DNA from: a virus
IMG/VR virus record: IMGVR_UViG_3300009181_000043
Location: 1-64,000 of that record
Length of the DNA: 64,000 bases
Strand: one strand, 5' to 3'
Part shown: positions 14,572-24,700 of the stretch, piece after piece
Position numbering within the stretch: the stretch's first letter is position 1
Layout of the letters: the number at the start of each line of letters is the position of its first letter
Notes under the pieces: generated by a model
Databases searched by the model: none
Told to the model about the DNA's origin: nothing
What the model saw: the letters and a program-made list of their open reading frames with translations, nothing else
Made by a program: the position numbers and the translations under genes

Positions 14572-16512
14572 ATGGCAGACAAACTTGTAGATATTTTGGG
14601 ATTTTTGCAACCCGATTCTGGTAACAACTGGAGTGCTGGTATATTTTTGGATGGCAATGCCAAAATCATGTATGCGTTTGAAGATGCAACTGCCCCACTT
14701 CAAGATTTTAGCTTTTATGGTACCCTTTACAATGGTGCGGTGGCCATATCAGCATTAAATACTGGACCAAAGACGTATGCTGAACTATACAAGTATCTGA
14801 ATGATCAAAAATTGTTGCCCGATGTTCCGGACAAAAACAATCTACCACCGGTGATTGTTGGTTCCGCTGGACCAGACACCAACAAGCAGAACGTCATTGT
14901 CAACATCAATAAAAGACCAATCTTTCAGCGTGTATATTATGCTAAATGGGCGTGTCTAAAAGAGTTGGAATCAACTAGACTTTCGCAGTATTTGTTTGAT
15001 GTTGCTGAAAATGTTCGCAGCTATGAAACCAGTTTGTTACGAGGTAAAGTGGCCGAGGCAAACTCCAGGGAAAACCAGTTTGCTGGAGATCTATTGGCGG
15101 GGTTGGAGGAGGTTTCAGACAATATCAAAAGTGGCCTGTGGGACAAAAATAAAATACCGGCGTGTTTTCTACCTGATCCAGACCCAGCACTATCTGGACC
15201 ACCATCGCAAACAATATATGGTACTATTAATTCAGCACCAACCGTTGATAACCCCAACATCAAACTACCATCATCCGAACCAAAACAATTGGACCCATCA
15301 AAGGCTTTGAGCGAGGTAAATAAAAAAGAAGATGACTTGGACAAAGCGATGGCCAAAAGCAGTGCGGATTTTGATAAGAAGATGTCGGATTCTGCTAACG
15401 AAACACCAACATCTTCAATCTCGGATCCAAATGCCGTAACTACCAGCACTGTTACTTCTACTAACACAGTTACATCCAAGGAAACTGTGACAGGCGGTGG
15501 TGTGACTGTAAGAACAAGCTTTGCATCAGAAGATCCTAGATCAAGAATGACATCGGCCGAGTTGGATGCTCTTCCAAATGGAGCGGGTCAGACTGAATTC
15601 AAGATACCAGGCAAGGATTCTGTAACAACTACCACCGATTCGATTTCATCTACAGTTAGTCAAGTCAAGACTCCAACTGGAACTGATGTAGTATCTAAGT
15701 TGAAAGTTGACAGTAAGATAAAAGTAGAGACTCCAAAACTTCCAACTGTAGCAAAACCAAAGTTTGTCAAAGATGGTCTTGGAGACAACTGGAGTCCAGA
15801 TAAATTCAAACCAGAGACCATTGCTGGCAACACAAAATTTGTGGACCCCGCCACTGGAAATATTGGGTCAACAGAACAACTAGCTGCTGTAAATAATCTG
15901 AAGGGTTCTTTACCAGATTTTCCCAAGCCCAATATTCCGAGTTTGTCAGATTTTGCTCCCCCAACAAACATCACAAATGCGGATGCCGCATTGACCAAGT
16001 TAACGGGAGAAAACATAGGTTCACTAAATCCAAACTCAGCGATTCAGTCACCAAGCAGCTTGATTAAGGGAGCAACGGGAGGATTACTTGGTGGTGGATT
16101 GGGTGCTGGCATTGGTGCGCTCGCCGGAGGTGGTAAGGGTGCTTTAATAGGTGGAGTAAGTGGAACAGCATTAGGTGCCGGTTTATCTGTTGGTGGTATT
16201 GGGGGTGGATTATTAGCTGGTGCTGGCTTGGGTGGCGGTATTGGTGCGCTCGCCGGAGGTGGTAAAGGTGCAGCAATTGGTGCAATTACGGGTGGAGCGT
16301 TGGGTGGTGGTCTAGCAATGGGTGGTATTGGGGGTGGATCGTTGGGAGCCGCAGCAGCAAAATTGGCGTCTGTAAAGATTGGTATGCCAAAACCAAACAT
16401 ACCAAAACCACCAAACGCACCCAGAATAAAAGTGGTAAAAATTAAACATCCTAGTGATATTAAGGGTGCTCAACAACTATTAAATTTGCAGAAATCGAAA
16501 CTAGGTCAATAA
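14572..16512 (+). CDS. Structural protein with glycine-zipper region
   Basis: A 646-residue protein. The N-terminal ~200 residues look folded (KIMYAFEDATAPLQDFSFYG; RVYYAKWACLKELESTRLSQYLF). The middle is long and low in hydrophobics, rich in Ser, Thr, Pro, Asp and Lys, probably disordered. Residues about 500-600 are two copies of a glycine-zipper block (GGGLGAGIGALAGGGKGA...), flanked by a Pro/Lys-rich tail. Glycine zippers often insert in membranes, so delivery of DNA across the host envelope or a tape-measure-like role is possible. No family is recognised. It sits between the spike-like gene and gp25. Confidence 0.65.
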   Translation: MADKLVDILGFLQPDSGNNWSAGIFLDGNAKIMYAFEDATAPLQDFSFYGTLYNGAVAISALNTGPKTYAELYKYLNDQKLLPDVPDKNNLPPVIVGSAGPDTNKQNVIVNINKRPIFQRVYYAKWACLKELESTRLSQYLFDVAENVRSYETSLLRGKVAEANSRENQFAGDLLAGLEEVSDNIKSGLWDKNKIPACFLPDPDPALSGPPSQTIYGTINSAPTVDNPNIKLPSSEPKQLDPSKALSEVNKKEDDLDKAMAKSSADFDKKMSDSANETPTSSISDPNAVTTSTVTSTNTVTSKETVTGGGVTVRTSFASEDPRSRMTSAELDALPNGAGQTEFKIPGKDSVTTTTDSISSTVSQVKTPTGTDVVSKLKVDSKIKVETPKLPTVAKPKFVKDGLGDNWSPDKFKPETIAGNTKFVDPATGNIGSTEQLAAVNNLKGSLPDFPKPNIPSLSDFAPPTNITNADAALTKLTGENIGSLNPNSAIQSPSSLIKGATGGLLGGGLGAGIGALAGGGKGALIGGVSGTALGAGLSVGGIGGGLLAGAGLGGGIGALAGGGKGAAIGAITGGALGGGLAMGGIGGGSLGAAAAKLASVKIGMPKPNIPKPPNAPRIKVVKIKHPSDIKGAQQLLNLQKSKLGQ

Positions 16513-16522
16513 TTATAGATAT

Positions 16523-16963
16523 ATGAAAGCTGATCAACTCAAAGAATATATTGTTAAGATTGTAAGAAACGAGGTTAAAACTGTTATTCGTGAAGAAATT
16601 CGTGGATATTTGGCTGAAGCGTTTTCAAAACCATCAAATCAATTGGTGTCGGAATCAACAAAAACTTTTGTCGATGAATCCATGGATATATCGGAACTAG
16701 TGGAGTCGGTACCAACCACACCTAAAAAGTTTATACAATATACCAAAAATCCTGTGTTGAATCAAATTCTTAATGAAACATCTGGTGGTGTGCCGCAGGA
16801 AGGTAGTCTTGTTTCCATGTTGGGTGGAGCCGAACGCAGCATAACTGAGTCTACTATTCCAGCTACGGCACCAGAACCAGTCAAGAAGGTTGCGGCGGCA
16901 TTAACCCGAGACTACAGTTCTTTGTTAAAAGCAGTTGAACAAAAGCGTGCTGGTAAGAAATAA
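16523..16963 (+). CDS. Hypothetical baseplate-operon protein
   Basis: A 146-residue protein. It starts with a charged helix (KEYIVKIVRNEVKTVIREEIRGYLAEAF), followed by a Ser/Thr/Pro-rich linker and a short C-terminal helical part (AALTRDYSSLLKAVEQKRAG). The arrangement suggests two interaction helices joined by a flexible linker, perhaps an assembly or chaperone protein. It lies 10 nt after the previous gene and 5 nt before gp25. Confidence 0.6.
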   Translation: MKADQLKEYIVKIVRNEVKTVIREEIRGYLAEAFSKPSNQLVSESTKTFVDESMDISELVESVPTTPKKFIQYTKNPVLNQILNETSGGVPQEGSLVSMLGGAERSITESTIPATAPEPVKKVAAALTRDYSSLLKAVEQKRAGKK

Positions 16964-16968
16964 TACAT

Positions 16969-17370
16969 ATGGCTACTCAAGCACTTGGACTAAAATTGCC
17001 GATACAATTGGGTCAAAATGGTTATTTTGACACCAATACGGCCACTGTTGCCCAAGTTGCGGACAACATCAAGAATTTACTACAAACAATTCCGGGTGAA
17101 CGTCGATTCAATAATGAGTTTGGGTCGAGCCTTTATAGTTTATTGTTTCAGCAAAACGTGGTTGAAGTAAATAAAGATATTATTGTTGATGCTGTGCAAC
17201 GTGATATTGATCGTTGGTTGAATGGTGTATTGGTCAATGATGTAAAAGTGAAACTAGCGGTAGATCAACCACAGAATAATAATGAGAATTCTATATTTAT
17301 AAGTGTGGTGTTTACATATAACAGATCTGCGGCCACTGTTGATGTAACACTCAATACCAATCGAATCTAA
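16969..17370 (+). CDS. 25: Baseplate wedge protein gp25
   Basis: A 133-residue protein of the GPW/gp25 family (T4 gp25 is 132 residues). The hallmark is TIPGERRFNNEFGSSLYSLLF, the conserved segment around the family Pro-Gly-Glu-Arg motif. DIDRWLNGVLVNDVKV and a C-terminal beta strand follow. gp25 joins gp6 and gp53 in the inner wedge core and links to the sheath. It overlaps the gp6 start by one base (TAATG). Confidence 0.92.
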   Translation: MATQALGLKLPIQLGQNGYFDTNTATVAQVADNIKNLLQTIPGERRFNNEFGSSLYSLLFQQNVVEVNKDIIVDAVQRDIDRWLNGVLVNDVKVKLAVDQPQNNNENSIFISVVFTYNRSAATVDVTLNTNRI

Positions 17371-19361
17371 TGTCACAAATAATCAATAAGACGTTTAAGG
17401 CAAATACGAAGGACGTTAGTTACGTCAATCGTGATTTTGCGTCTTTGAAACAACAACTGATTGACTTCACCAAACAGTACTATCCTCAAAACTATAAGGA
17501 TTTTAGTGAAAGTTCGCCTGGACAAATTTTCATTGAGCAAGCGGCATACGTTGGTGACATACTTTCATATTACACCGATCAACAGTTCAAAGAGAGCTTT
17601 ATACAATTTGCGACTGATCGTCGCAACATCATCAATCAAGCAAGATATCTTGGATACAAACCAAGAACCGCTGCTGCTGCTGTAACTGAGCTTGAGCTTT
17701 ATCAGTTGTTGCCAGCAAAACGAGTTGGTACTTTGGATGCTACCTACGAACCAGATGAAAGCTATTGCTTGATTTTGAAACCATACACCGAATTCAGCAG
17801 TGTTTCGGGTGTCCCATTTTTAATAGACGATAGTGTTGATTTTAGCCAAGACACAGTATTCTCACCTCGACAAATTAGCATATACAGTCGTGATGAAACA
17901 GGTGCTCCTCAATTTTACTTAATCAAGAAGACCATAAAAGCATATTCTGGTCAATTAGTTACAAAACAAGTAAGTGTTGGTGCCGCAACTCCGTTTTTGC
18001 AAATAAAGTTGGATGCTGATAATGTGCTCAAGGTTGTAAGTGTTATTGATAGCAACAACAATAATTACTACGAAGTTGGTTATTTGGCTCAAGAGACTCT
18101 ACCATTGGCGGTGGATAATGTTCCATTGACAAACCAAACTCTGTCAAAATACCGTTCTGAGACTCCAAAGTTGTTGAAGTATTTGCGAACGGAAAAGCGT
18201 TTCGTCACAACAGTCGATGAAAACAACACCACCTATTTGCAATTTGGTGCAAACACCGAGAATTTTGATAACACGGTTGTGATTCCAAATCCAACTAACG
18301 TTGGTGTTAGTTTATCAAATCTAGGAAACCTCAACATCAGTTTGGATGGTACCAATGTATTAAAGAGCGATTCATATGGCGTATCCCCATCAAACACAAC
18401 GCTCACCATCTCATATGTTGTTGGTGGTGGTTTGAATTCAAATGTTAATTCCAATGAGATCAACACAATTGCAGCAACAGACTATCTAAATGATACAAGT
18501 GGTCTTACTGACAGTCAAATTTCTTTACTCAACAACATCAAGAATAGTCTACGAGTCAGCAATCCAAATGCCGCAACAGGTGGATCTGGTGCCGAGACAG
18601 ATGAAGAAATTCGTCAAAACGCAATAGCAAATTTTGCAACGCAAAATCGTATTGTAACTGAGGAAGATATGTTGTTGCGTATTTACTCAATGAGTCCACA
18701 ATTTGGAAGTGTGGCAAAAGCATTTGTACAATCCAATGCGACTCGGCAAGTATCATACAATAATTTGATCACTGGTGTAATAAGTGGATCTGCTTCACAA
18801 AATGAAACTCTAAACTTGAGTCCTCTGAATCCGTTGGATCGTAGAAAGTTTTTGGAGAGCAACAATCCATTTACCAACAATCTGTATATTCTGGCATACA
18901 ATTCCAACAAAAATCTTACGCAATGCAATGAGGCTACGTTGTTGAATCTTAAAAACTATTTGAGTCAATACAAGATTCTGACTGACAAATTCAATATGAT
19001 TGATGGTTACATTATCAACATTGGTATTGACTTTAAGATCAGTGTATTTGCGGGTTTCAACAAACGTGATGTGCTAAATGCATCTATTGCATCAGTACAA
19101 TCGTTTTTTAACATTGACAATTGGGGTTTTAATCAACCAATCAATTTAAGTCAATTGATGTTTGAAATAATGAAAAATGAAGGCGTACAATCGGTGATAG
19201 ACATTTCCATCAAAAATCTCACAATTGACGATGGAGATTATTCGCCGATTGCTTATAACATCGACATTGCCACACAAAACAACATTGTGTATCCATCAAA
19301 AGATCCATCAATCTTTGAGGTAAAATTTCCATCAACCGATATCAAAGGACTAGTGGTATAA
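17370..19361 (+). CDS. 6: Baseplate wedge protein gp6 (baseplate J-like)
   Basis: A 663-residue protein (T4 gp6 is 660). The N-terminus SYVNRDFASLKQQLIDFTKQ, the SSPGQIFIEQAAYVGDILSYYTD segment and RARYLGYKP-like region are typical of gp6-type proteins. The central TDEEIRQNAIANFATQNRIVTEEDM matches the Baseplate_J domain. The C-terminus carries a YIINIGIDFKISVFAGFNKRDV beta domain. gp6 dimers form the inner baseplate ring. The gene order with gp25 is as in T4. Confidence 0.92.
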   Translation: MSQIINKTFKANTKDVSYVNRDFASLKQQLIDFTKQYYPQNYKDFSESSPGQIFIEQAAYVGDILSYYTDQQFKESFIQFATDRRNIINQARYLGYKPRTAAAAVTELELYQLLPAKRVGTLDATYEPDESYCLILKPYTEFSSVSGVPFLIDDSVDFSQDTVFSPRQISIYSRDETGAPQFYLIKKTIKAYSGQLVTKQVSVGAATPFLQIKLDADNVLKVVSVIDSNNNNYYEVGYLAQETLPLAVDNVPLTNQTLSKYRSETPKLLKYLRTEKRFVTTVDENNTTYLQFGANTENFDNTVVIPNPTNVGVSLSNLGNLNISLDGTNVLKSDSYGVSPSNTTLTISYVVGGGLNSNVNSNEINTIAATDYLNDTSGLTDSQISLLNNIKNSLRVSNPNAATGGSGAETDEEIRQNAIANFATQNRIVTEEDMLLRIYSMSPQFGSVAKAFVQSNATRQVSYNNLITGVISGSASQNETLNLSPLNPLDRRKFLESNNPFTNNLYILAYNSNKNLTQCNEATLLNLKNYLSQYKILTDKFNMIDGYIINIGIDFKISVFAGFNKRDVLNASIASVQSFFNIDNWGFNQPINLSQLMFEIMKNEGVQSVIDISIKNLTIDDGDYSPIAYNIDIATQNNIVYPSKDPSIFEVKFPSTDIKGLVV

Positions 19362-19362
19362 T

Positions 19363-21228
19363 ATGCATACGTTTATTTATCCATCTCAAGACACTTACCT
19401 CAACAACGCTTCTGCGTATAAAAACAAGAATTTTGGCATTGACGAAATTCTTGAAATCTATGCTTTGAATTATGGCAACAAGTTGGTGTATACCACGCCA
19501 AACTGGCACACTCCGCCACAAAATAGCAGTTCATACGGCAATGAAGGTTGGTTGGCATACGACGGTAGTTGGTTGTACATATACTCTGGTAGCCAGTGGC
19601 GTAGTTTTCCAATTGATAATGGTGTTATTGGTGATGAATCCGCAATAGCCTACTTCACGGGAACAATATCAAACGTCACAACAAATCCTAAAAAGCCGTT
19701 GATGGTGTCTGGTTCTGCTGATCAGGCATATGGAAAGTTTAGCGGTAGCTATCAGTCTGTTGGAATAATTGATGTTAATGGAAAGTTAAGTACTGGCAGC
19801 TTCAATGGCACCATAAAAACTGGGGCTACATTCTCCACACTAAAAGTAAATGGTCATACGTATACGACTTCACCTCTGACCAGTTCATTGGTTGGTAGCG
19901 GTAGCTTTCGTCAAGTAATTGGTAGATTATCAGCATCATCATGCACCGGAACAGGCCCGGCATGTGTAACCAATGGTACGTTTAGTGGAAGTTTTACAGC
20001 AAGCAATTTCAATGCGTATATATCCACACAAACATCTAGTCAACATTACTATGCCCATGTGACAAACTTCCAAGGTTATGTAATTGGTGAGTACACCGGA
20101 TCATTTGCTCCGCCGGAAACTGCATATTTCTTGTTGAAACCTGAGTTTTCAAGAACAATGATTCAATTTGATACAACCAACATCAGTGAATCGATTGCCC
20201 GAAATCAATTATCAAGTTCCAATATCAAATTCACACTGAATTTGACTGCGTGTGGTCAACGTAATCTGCCTCTGAACTATACTCTGTACGCATATCCTGT
20301 CAGCCAAAGCTGGAACAATGGCGATGGCCGCTGGGCAGATGGTGGTTCCTCTATGGGTGCGAGTTGGGACTTTAGAAATTATTCTGGTAGCGGTCAGTGG
20401 GTCAAGCCTATGACTAGCAGCTATGAACAAGTGGACTATCTGCGTACTGCGTCGTATTCAAGTTCAGCATTCCAAAATGGTGGCGGAACTTGGTATTATT
20501 CTGTGCCTGGTGGTTATCAAAATAAAAAGCATTGGATTTGTAGCTCATCGTTCTTTAGACCGCTGCGGGGAACAAGTCTTATTTGTAGTCAGTCTTATAC
20601 GCTTGGACAGCAGGGCGACATAACCATGGATGTTAGTAGAATTGTGCGTTCATGGTTGTGTGGATGCATACCAAATAACGGCATTATTCTAGCAACATCG
20701 TTAGAAATCACAGTACCACCTGTTGATCAGACCAATGGGTTATTACAATATTTCAGTAAAGAGACCAACACAATTTACAGTCCATATATTGATGTTGCTT
20801 GGGATGACACCAAGTTTGATAAGGGTAGTTTGGCACCAGTTACTGGTTCTGTAGAAAACCTTGTAACTCTACAACAACTCAAGGATGTATATAAAGCAGG
20901 CAGTTTACCAAAAGTATTTGTATTTGCTAGAGACAAATATCAACTTAAACAGTTTGCCAAGGCGTATCAACAACCATCCATGATCACGCCAAAATACTTA
21001 CCAACATCTTCATATTTTATGATCAAAGATGCTGAGTCGGAGCAGGTTTTGATTGATTTCGATCGGTATTCAAAGTTGAGTTGTGATCCAAAGCAGGGAA
21101 ATTATTTTAAGTTTGATACCACTGGATTGCCCCAAGAACGATATTTCAAGATATTTATAAAGGCAGAGTACCCAGATGGCACCGTTGACATAATCGACAC
21201 AGCCAAGGTATTCAAAATTATAAGATAA
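19363..21228 (+). CDS. Baseplate/tail protein with DNRLRE-like domain
   Basis: A 621-residue protein. The N-terminus HTFIYPSQDTYLNNASAYKNKNFG, the strand RTMIQFDTTNISES and SNIKFTLNLTACGQ...SWNNGDGRW follow the pattern of DNRLRE-type beta-sandwich domains: a dangling D-Y, nFG, F-D, then alternating strands. Between them is an insert with GWLAYDGSWLYIYSGSQWR and SGS/GSFSGS repeats. The C-terminal ~150 residues (DVYKAGSLPKVFVFARDKY...) look like a separate immunoglobulin-like or attachment domain. It is 1 nt after gp6 and 1 nt before the next gene. Its exact baseplate role is unknown. Confidence 0.65.
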   Translation: MHTFIYPSQDTYLNNASAYKNKNFGIDEILEIYALNYGNKLVYTTPNWHTPPQNSSSYGNEGWLAYDGSWLYIYSGSQWRSFPIDNGVIGDESAIAYFTGTISNVTTNPKKPLMVSGSADQAYGKFSGSYQSVGIIDVNGKLSTGSFNGTIKTGATFSTLKVNGHTYTTSPLTSSLVGSGSFRQVIGRLSASSCTGTGPACVTNGTFSGSFTASNFNAYISTQTSSQHYYAHVTNFQGYVIGEYTGSFAPPETAYFLLKPEFSRTMIQFDTTNISESIARNQLSSSNIKFTLNLTACGQRNLPLNYTLYAYPVSQSWNNGDGRWADGGSSMGASWDFRNYSGSGQWVKPMTSSYEQVDYLRTASYSSSAFQNGGGTWYYSVPGGYQNKKHWICSSSFFRPLRGTSLICSQSYTLGQQGDITMDVSRIVRSWLCGCIPNNGIILATSLEITVPPVDQTNGLLQYFSKETNTIYSPYIDVAWDDTKFDKGSLAPVTGSVENLVTLQQLKDVYKAGSLPKVFVFARDKYQLKQFAKAYQQPSMITPKYLPTSSYFMIKDAESEQVLIDFDRYSKLSCDPKQGNYFKFDTTGLPQERYFKIFIKAEYPDGTVDIIDTAKVFKIIR

Positions 21229-21229
21229 T

Positions 21230-21703
21230 ATGTCTGATATCGTGGTAGAATACAACGTAGGTCTACAGTCTCTACAGACCTTCAAAGATACTGGGGTATT
21301 TCCGAACAATATTGATTCGTTCGGAAACTTCCAACTCGTTTTTAACAACAACAAAACCACCGATGGTACGTATTATTATTCTAATATTGATCTAAAGACG
21401 TTGGAGTATAATATTGATAAGATTGTTGATACCAATTCTACACAGTTTAACGAACTACAAACTCTAGAAACTGCGCCGACACAAGACATTGCCGTTGTAT
21501 TGCAAAAATACAATGAACAATTGGCTGAAAATCGCATTCTCAATGAGACGGTCAATAATTTGATTGAAAAGTATGAGAACAACGATGATAAACAAGTCAT
21601 TGCGGCAATGAAAACTGAGATTATTGATCTGCGTATCAGTCTTGGTCAAGGAAAAGTACCATCTGACTTTAGCGATAACTTTCCATTTTTACCATTGATC
21701 TAA
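21230..21703 (+). CDS. Small coiled-coil baseplate-operon protein
   Basis: A 157-residue protein. About 60 residues of beta-rich sequence are followed by a helical coiled-coil region (QKYNEQLAENRILNETVNNLIEKYENND) and an acidic/aromatic end. It is tightly packed between two large baseplate genes (1-nt gaps) and probably encodes a minor wedge or assembly component. No family is recognised. Confidence 0.6.
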   Translation: MSDIVVEYNVGLQSLQTFKDTGVFPNNIDSFGNFQLVFNNNKTTDGTYYYSNIDLKTLEYNIDKIVDTNSTQFNELQTLETAPTQDIAVVLQKYNEQLAENRILNETVNNLIEKYENNDDKQVIAAMKTEIIDLRISLGQGKVPSDFSDNFPFLPLI

Positions 21704-21704
21704 T

Positions 21705-24700
21705 ATGCCATATAGTTATCTAACATTTGACGACACCAGTTTGAACAGTGGTATTGCTAGCGGTTCATACTTTCCCCAAAACTTGCAGGAGCTTTACGAG
21801 CAAAAGTTCGTGAATAAGGAAAGATATTTCGGCACCGCTGATAGTGATTTAATTGAATTTAGTTTATATAATAGTGCCCAAGAAGTTGTTGCATTCAATC
21901 GTGTAGTACCAACCGTATCATATTCGGTAATTAGTGGTACATATTACGATATCAATAACAAGCTTTCCTATTATAACTTTGCCAAGCCATTTACCAACTT
22001 TGTAAAGTACAACAACGAGTTGTTGCTCAATACACAGAACAACTTGAAGAAGGTTCAGATTTCGCCAGGGTTGTATTATGTACTCTACAATTTTGTTAGA
22101 AATGTTGCTGGTAACAACAAAAACAAATTAGTCATCAAGGAAATCAGTCCGAGCAGAACTGAACTAAGATTGTCGTTTGCGTTTAATCCAACACTATCAG
22201 CAAATGGTGCTTTGGATGCTACCAAGACATCAGCCTTTGCAGACAAGAAGTATCTGTTTCTTCAAATCTCCACGTTGGTAAATCAAGTTATCGATAACAA
22301 TCCGATTTCTCAAAATTTTGTCAACAACACGGGCAATTTTAATTATGTAAAAATTGCACAAAATCTTGGACTGAAAAGTACTGCCGAGTTGCAAACGTTT
22401 ATCAACGACACTTACATTGGCTTTGATAAAATACAAAATTTATCGACGGTCGTTGATCAAACAATTCTGCAAACGTCCAAATTTATTGGTATTGATGACC
22501 AACTCAAGAATTTCACATACACATACAACTCAACTGAATTCAGCGAGGCAGATATTTTATTGGCATTCAAGACGATTGTGACTAAAGTGTCTCAAGATCG
22601 CATTTTGCAAAAAACCAGCATCAATTCTGTTCAACTGCAAAATATTTTGGATCTGTTTGTCAAGGTGATTTACACCGATTGGTTGTTGCCACAGATGACG
22701 ATGTTGTTGGATGACTACGCCAATAGATTCTTTGGTTTGTACAAAAATGCTTTGAATTTTGATAGCGGTGAGTTGATCAAGATTTTGACGCACACCAGTT
22801 ATCTGAATCCTGCTGACGGTCGCACAAATGTTCAGATCAAGCTGGATGCACCACTGCCTTTGAACTTTGATGTTCAGACCACATGTTGGATATCCAACAT
22901 CTCAATTGCACCAGTATATTTCAAGACCAACTTGTTTGTTGATCCAATCAGCCGCAAAGTGTATTTGAATGGTGTTAATTTTGATGTTGTGGTTGATACC
23001 GCAAATCCAACCAACGACAAATTTGCAAATCATACTGTTGATACATTAACAAGTGCCAAGGCAAATCTTCAACAAAAAATCAATGATCTTTTGATTGACT
23101 ACGATGCATTTAACAATTTTATCGTATACAGTTCTGCCGAGTTACGAACCAAGATTGCCAAAAACAAAATTCTTGAGTATAACAAGAAGGAAAATCAGAA
23201 GAATGCTATAGCAGCTAGGGCTGACTCTGCAAACTCTACCATCAGTGCATCATATTCATTGGAAAAACAATCCTTGGTGCAGGATCAAATAAACCTTCTG
23301 ACATCGTTTGATGAGTATGAGTCGTACTTGTTTTTTAATACATCAAGTATCGATGATAAAATTGCGGATGGTGTTGCGTATGATAAAGATAATCTGGACA
23401 GCTTGATTAATCAACTTCCTGCGTATATCCAAGAGGACGGTAACTCAGCCGATTATCTGAAATTTACGTCGATGGTTGGACATTTCTTTGATAACATCTT
23501 GGTGTATATAAAGAAGTTTCCGAAGACATATCCATTGGGGGTTTCGGAACTGAGTGATTATCCAAAAAATTTCTTGGACGAGTTGCTCAATTCGTTTAGT
23601 TGGAACACCAACAATTTCAAGCTACAAAACAGTGATCTTACCCAGTATTTGTTTAATCAGTCACAAGCAAGCGGATCTTTGTCGAGTTCATATTTTGACT
23701 ACGGTAAAACATTACTGAATCGATTCGCCAACAACCTACCATACATCTACAAGACCAAGGGTACGGCAACATCATTGGAGTTGTTGACATCATTGTTTGG
23801 TATTCCATCAGAGTTGATCCAGATTCGTGAATATGGTAGCACCGATGTTAATGTAAACCGTGTCAATTATTTTGACTACGATGATGTTTTGTATCTAACC
23901 AAGCTAGATTCAAACAAGTATCTAACGTTTAACTACACTGGTAGTGAGTACAAGTATGTGGTGAATAGCCCATATACTATTACAAATCCAAGTTTGACCA
24001 CACCGGATACAATTATTTCACTCACATCATCCCGTGGTGAAGTGGAAGAATTCTCTGGCTTCAATACATTTGAAGGAACGTTTAGATTCAAGAGCAACAA
24101 CTACTACGCCGATCAAAAGATTCCCGTTGTGAAGAAAGTTCGCAATGGTAAAATTGATTGGTTTGTTTATATCAAAAAAACAAAACAAACTGACTCTGGA
24201 ATATTGGTATTTGACTTTCACCCAGACACAGGATTGGCTTCCACAAATTTCACATCAAGTCTCAAAACAGACGAGTTGCCATTTTTGAATGGAAATATGT
24301 TTACGTTCATGGTGACCCGTGACTTTTTGCCTGGTGCTACTTATGACACTTTGCCAAATGTTGTGAATGCAACAGCACCAATTACTTATACCATTGGTGC
24401 TACAACTTACACAGCTATAACTTCATCGTACACATCTTCAAATTCGGCAAAGTTTGCTCCGCTAAACTACACGTTGAGTGTAAATCAGTATGAAGGTTCA
24501 CTATTAAACTTTCACAGTGAGCGCACTCGCACACTGACGTTTGCACAAAATCAGTATTTCTCATCTGGCAGCTATTATATTGGTAACTACAATAGCAATG
24601 TTGAGTTTCGTGGTAACATCGACAAAATCAAAGTTTTTACTGATACTCTATCGACCGATGATTTCGGTGAACATAGCTATAACGTCGATAGTATTTCTAC

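Noticed and set aside
16044-16400. Antisense Pro/Ala-rich open frame
   Set aside because: It mirrors the glycine-zipper coding repeat and has no other support.
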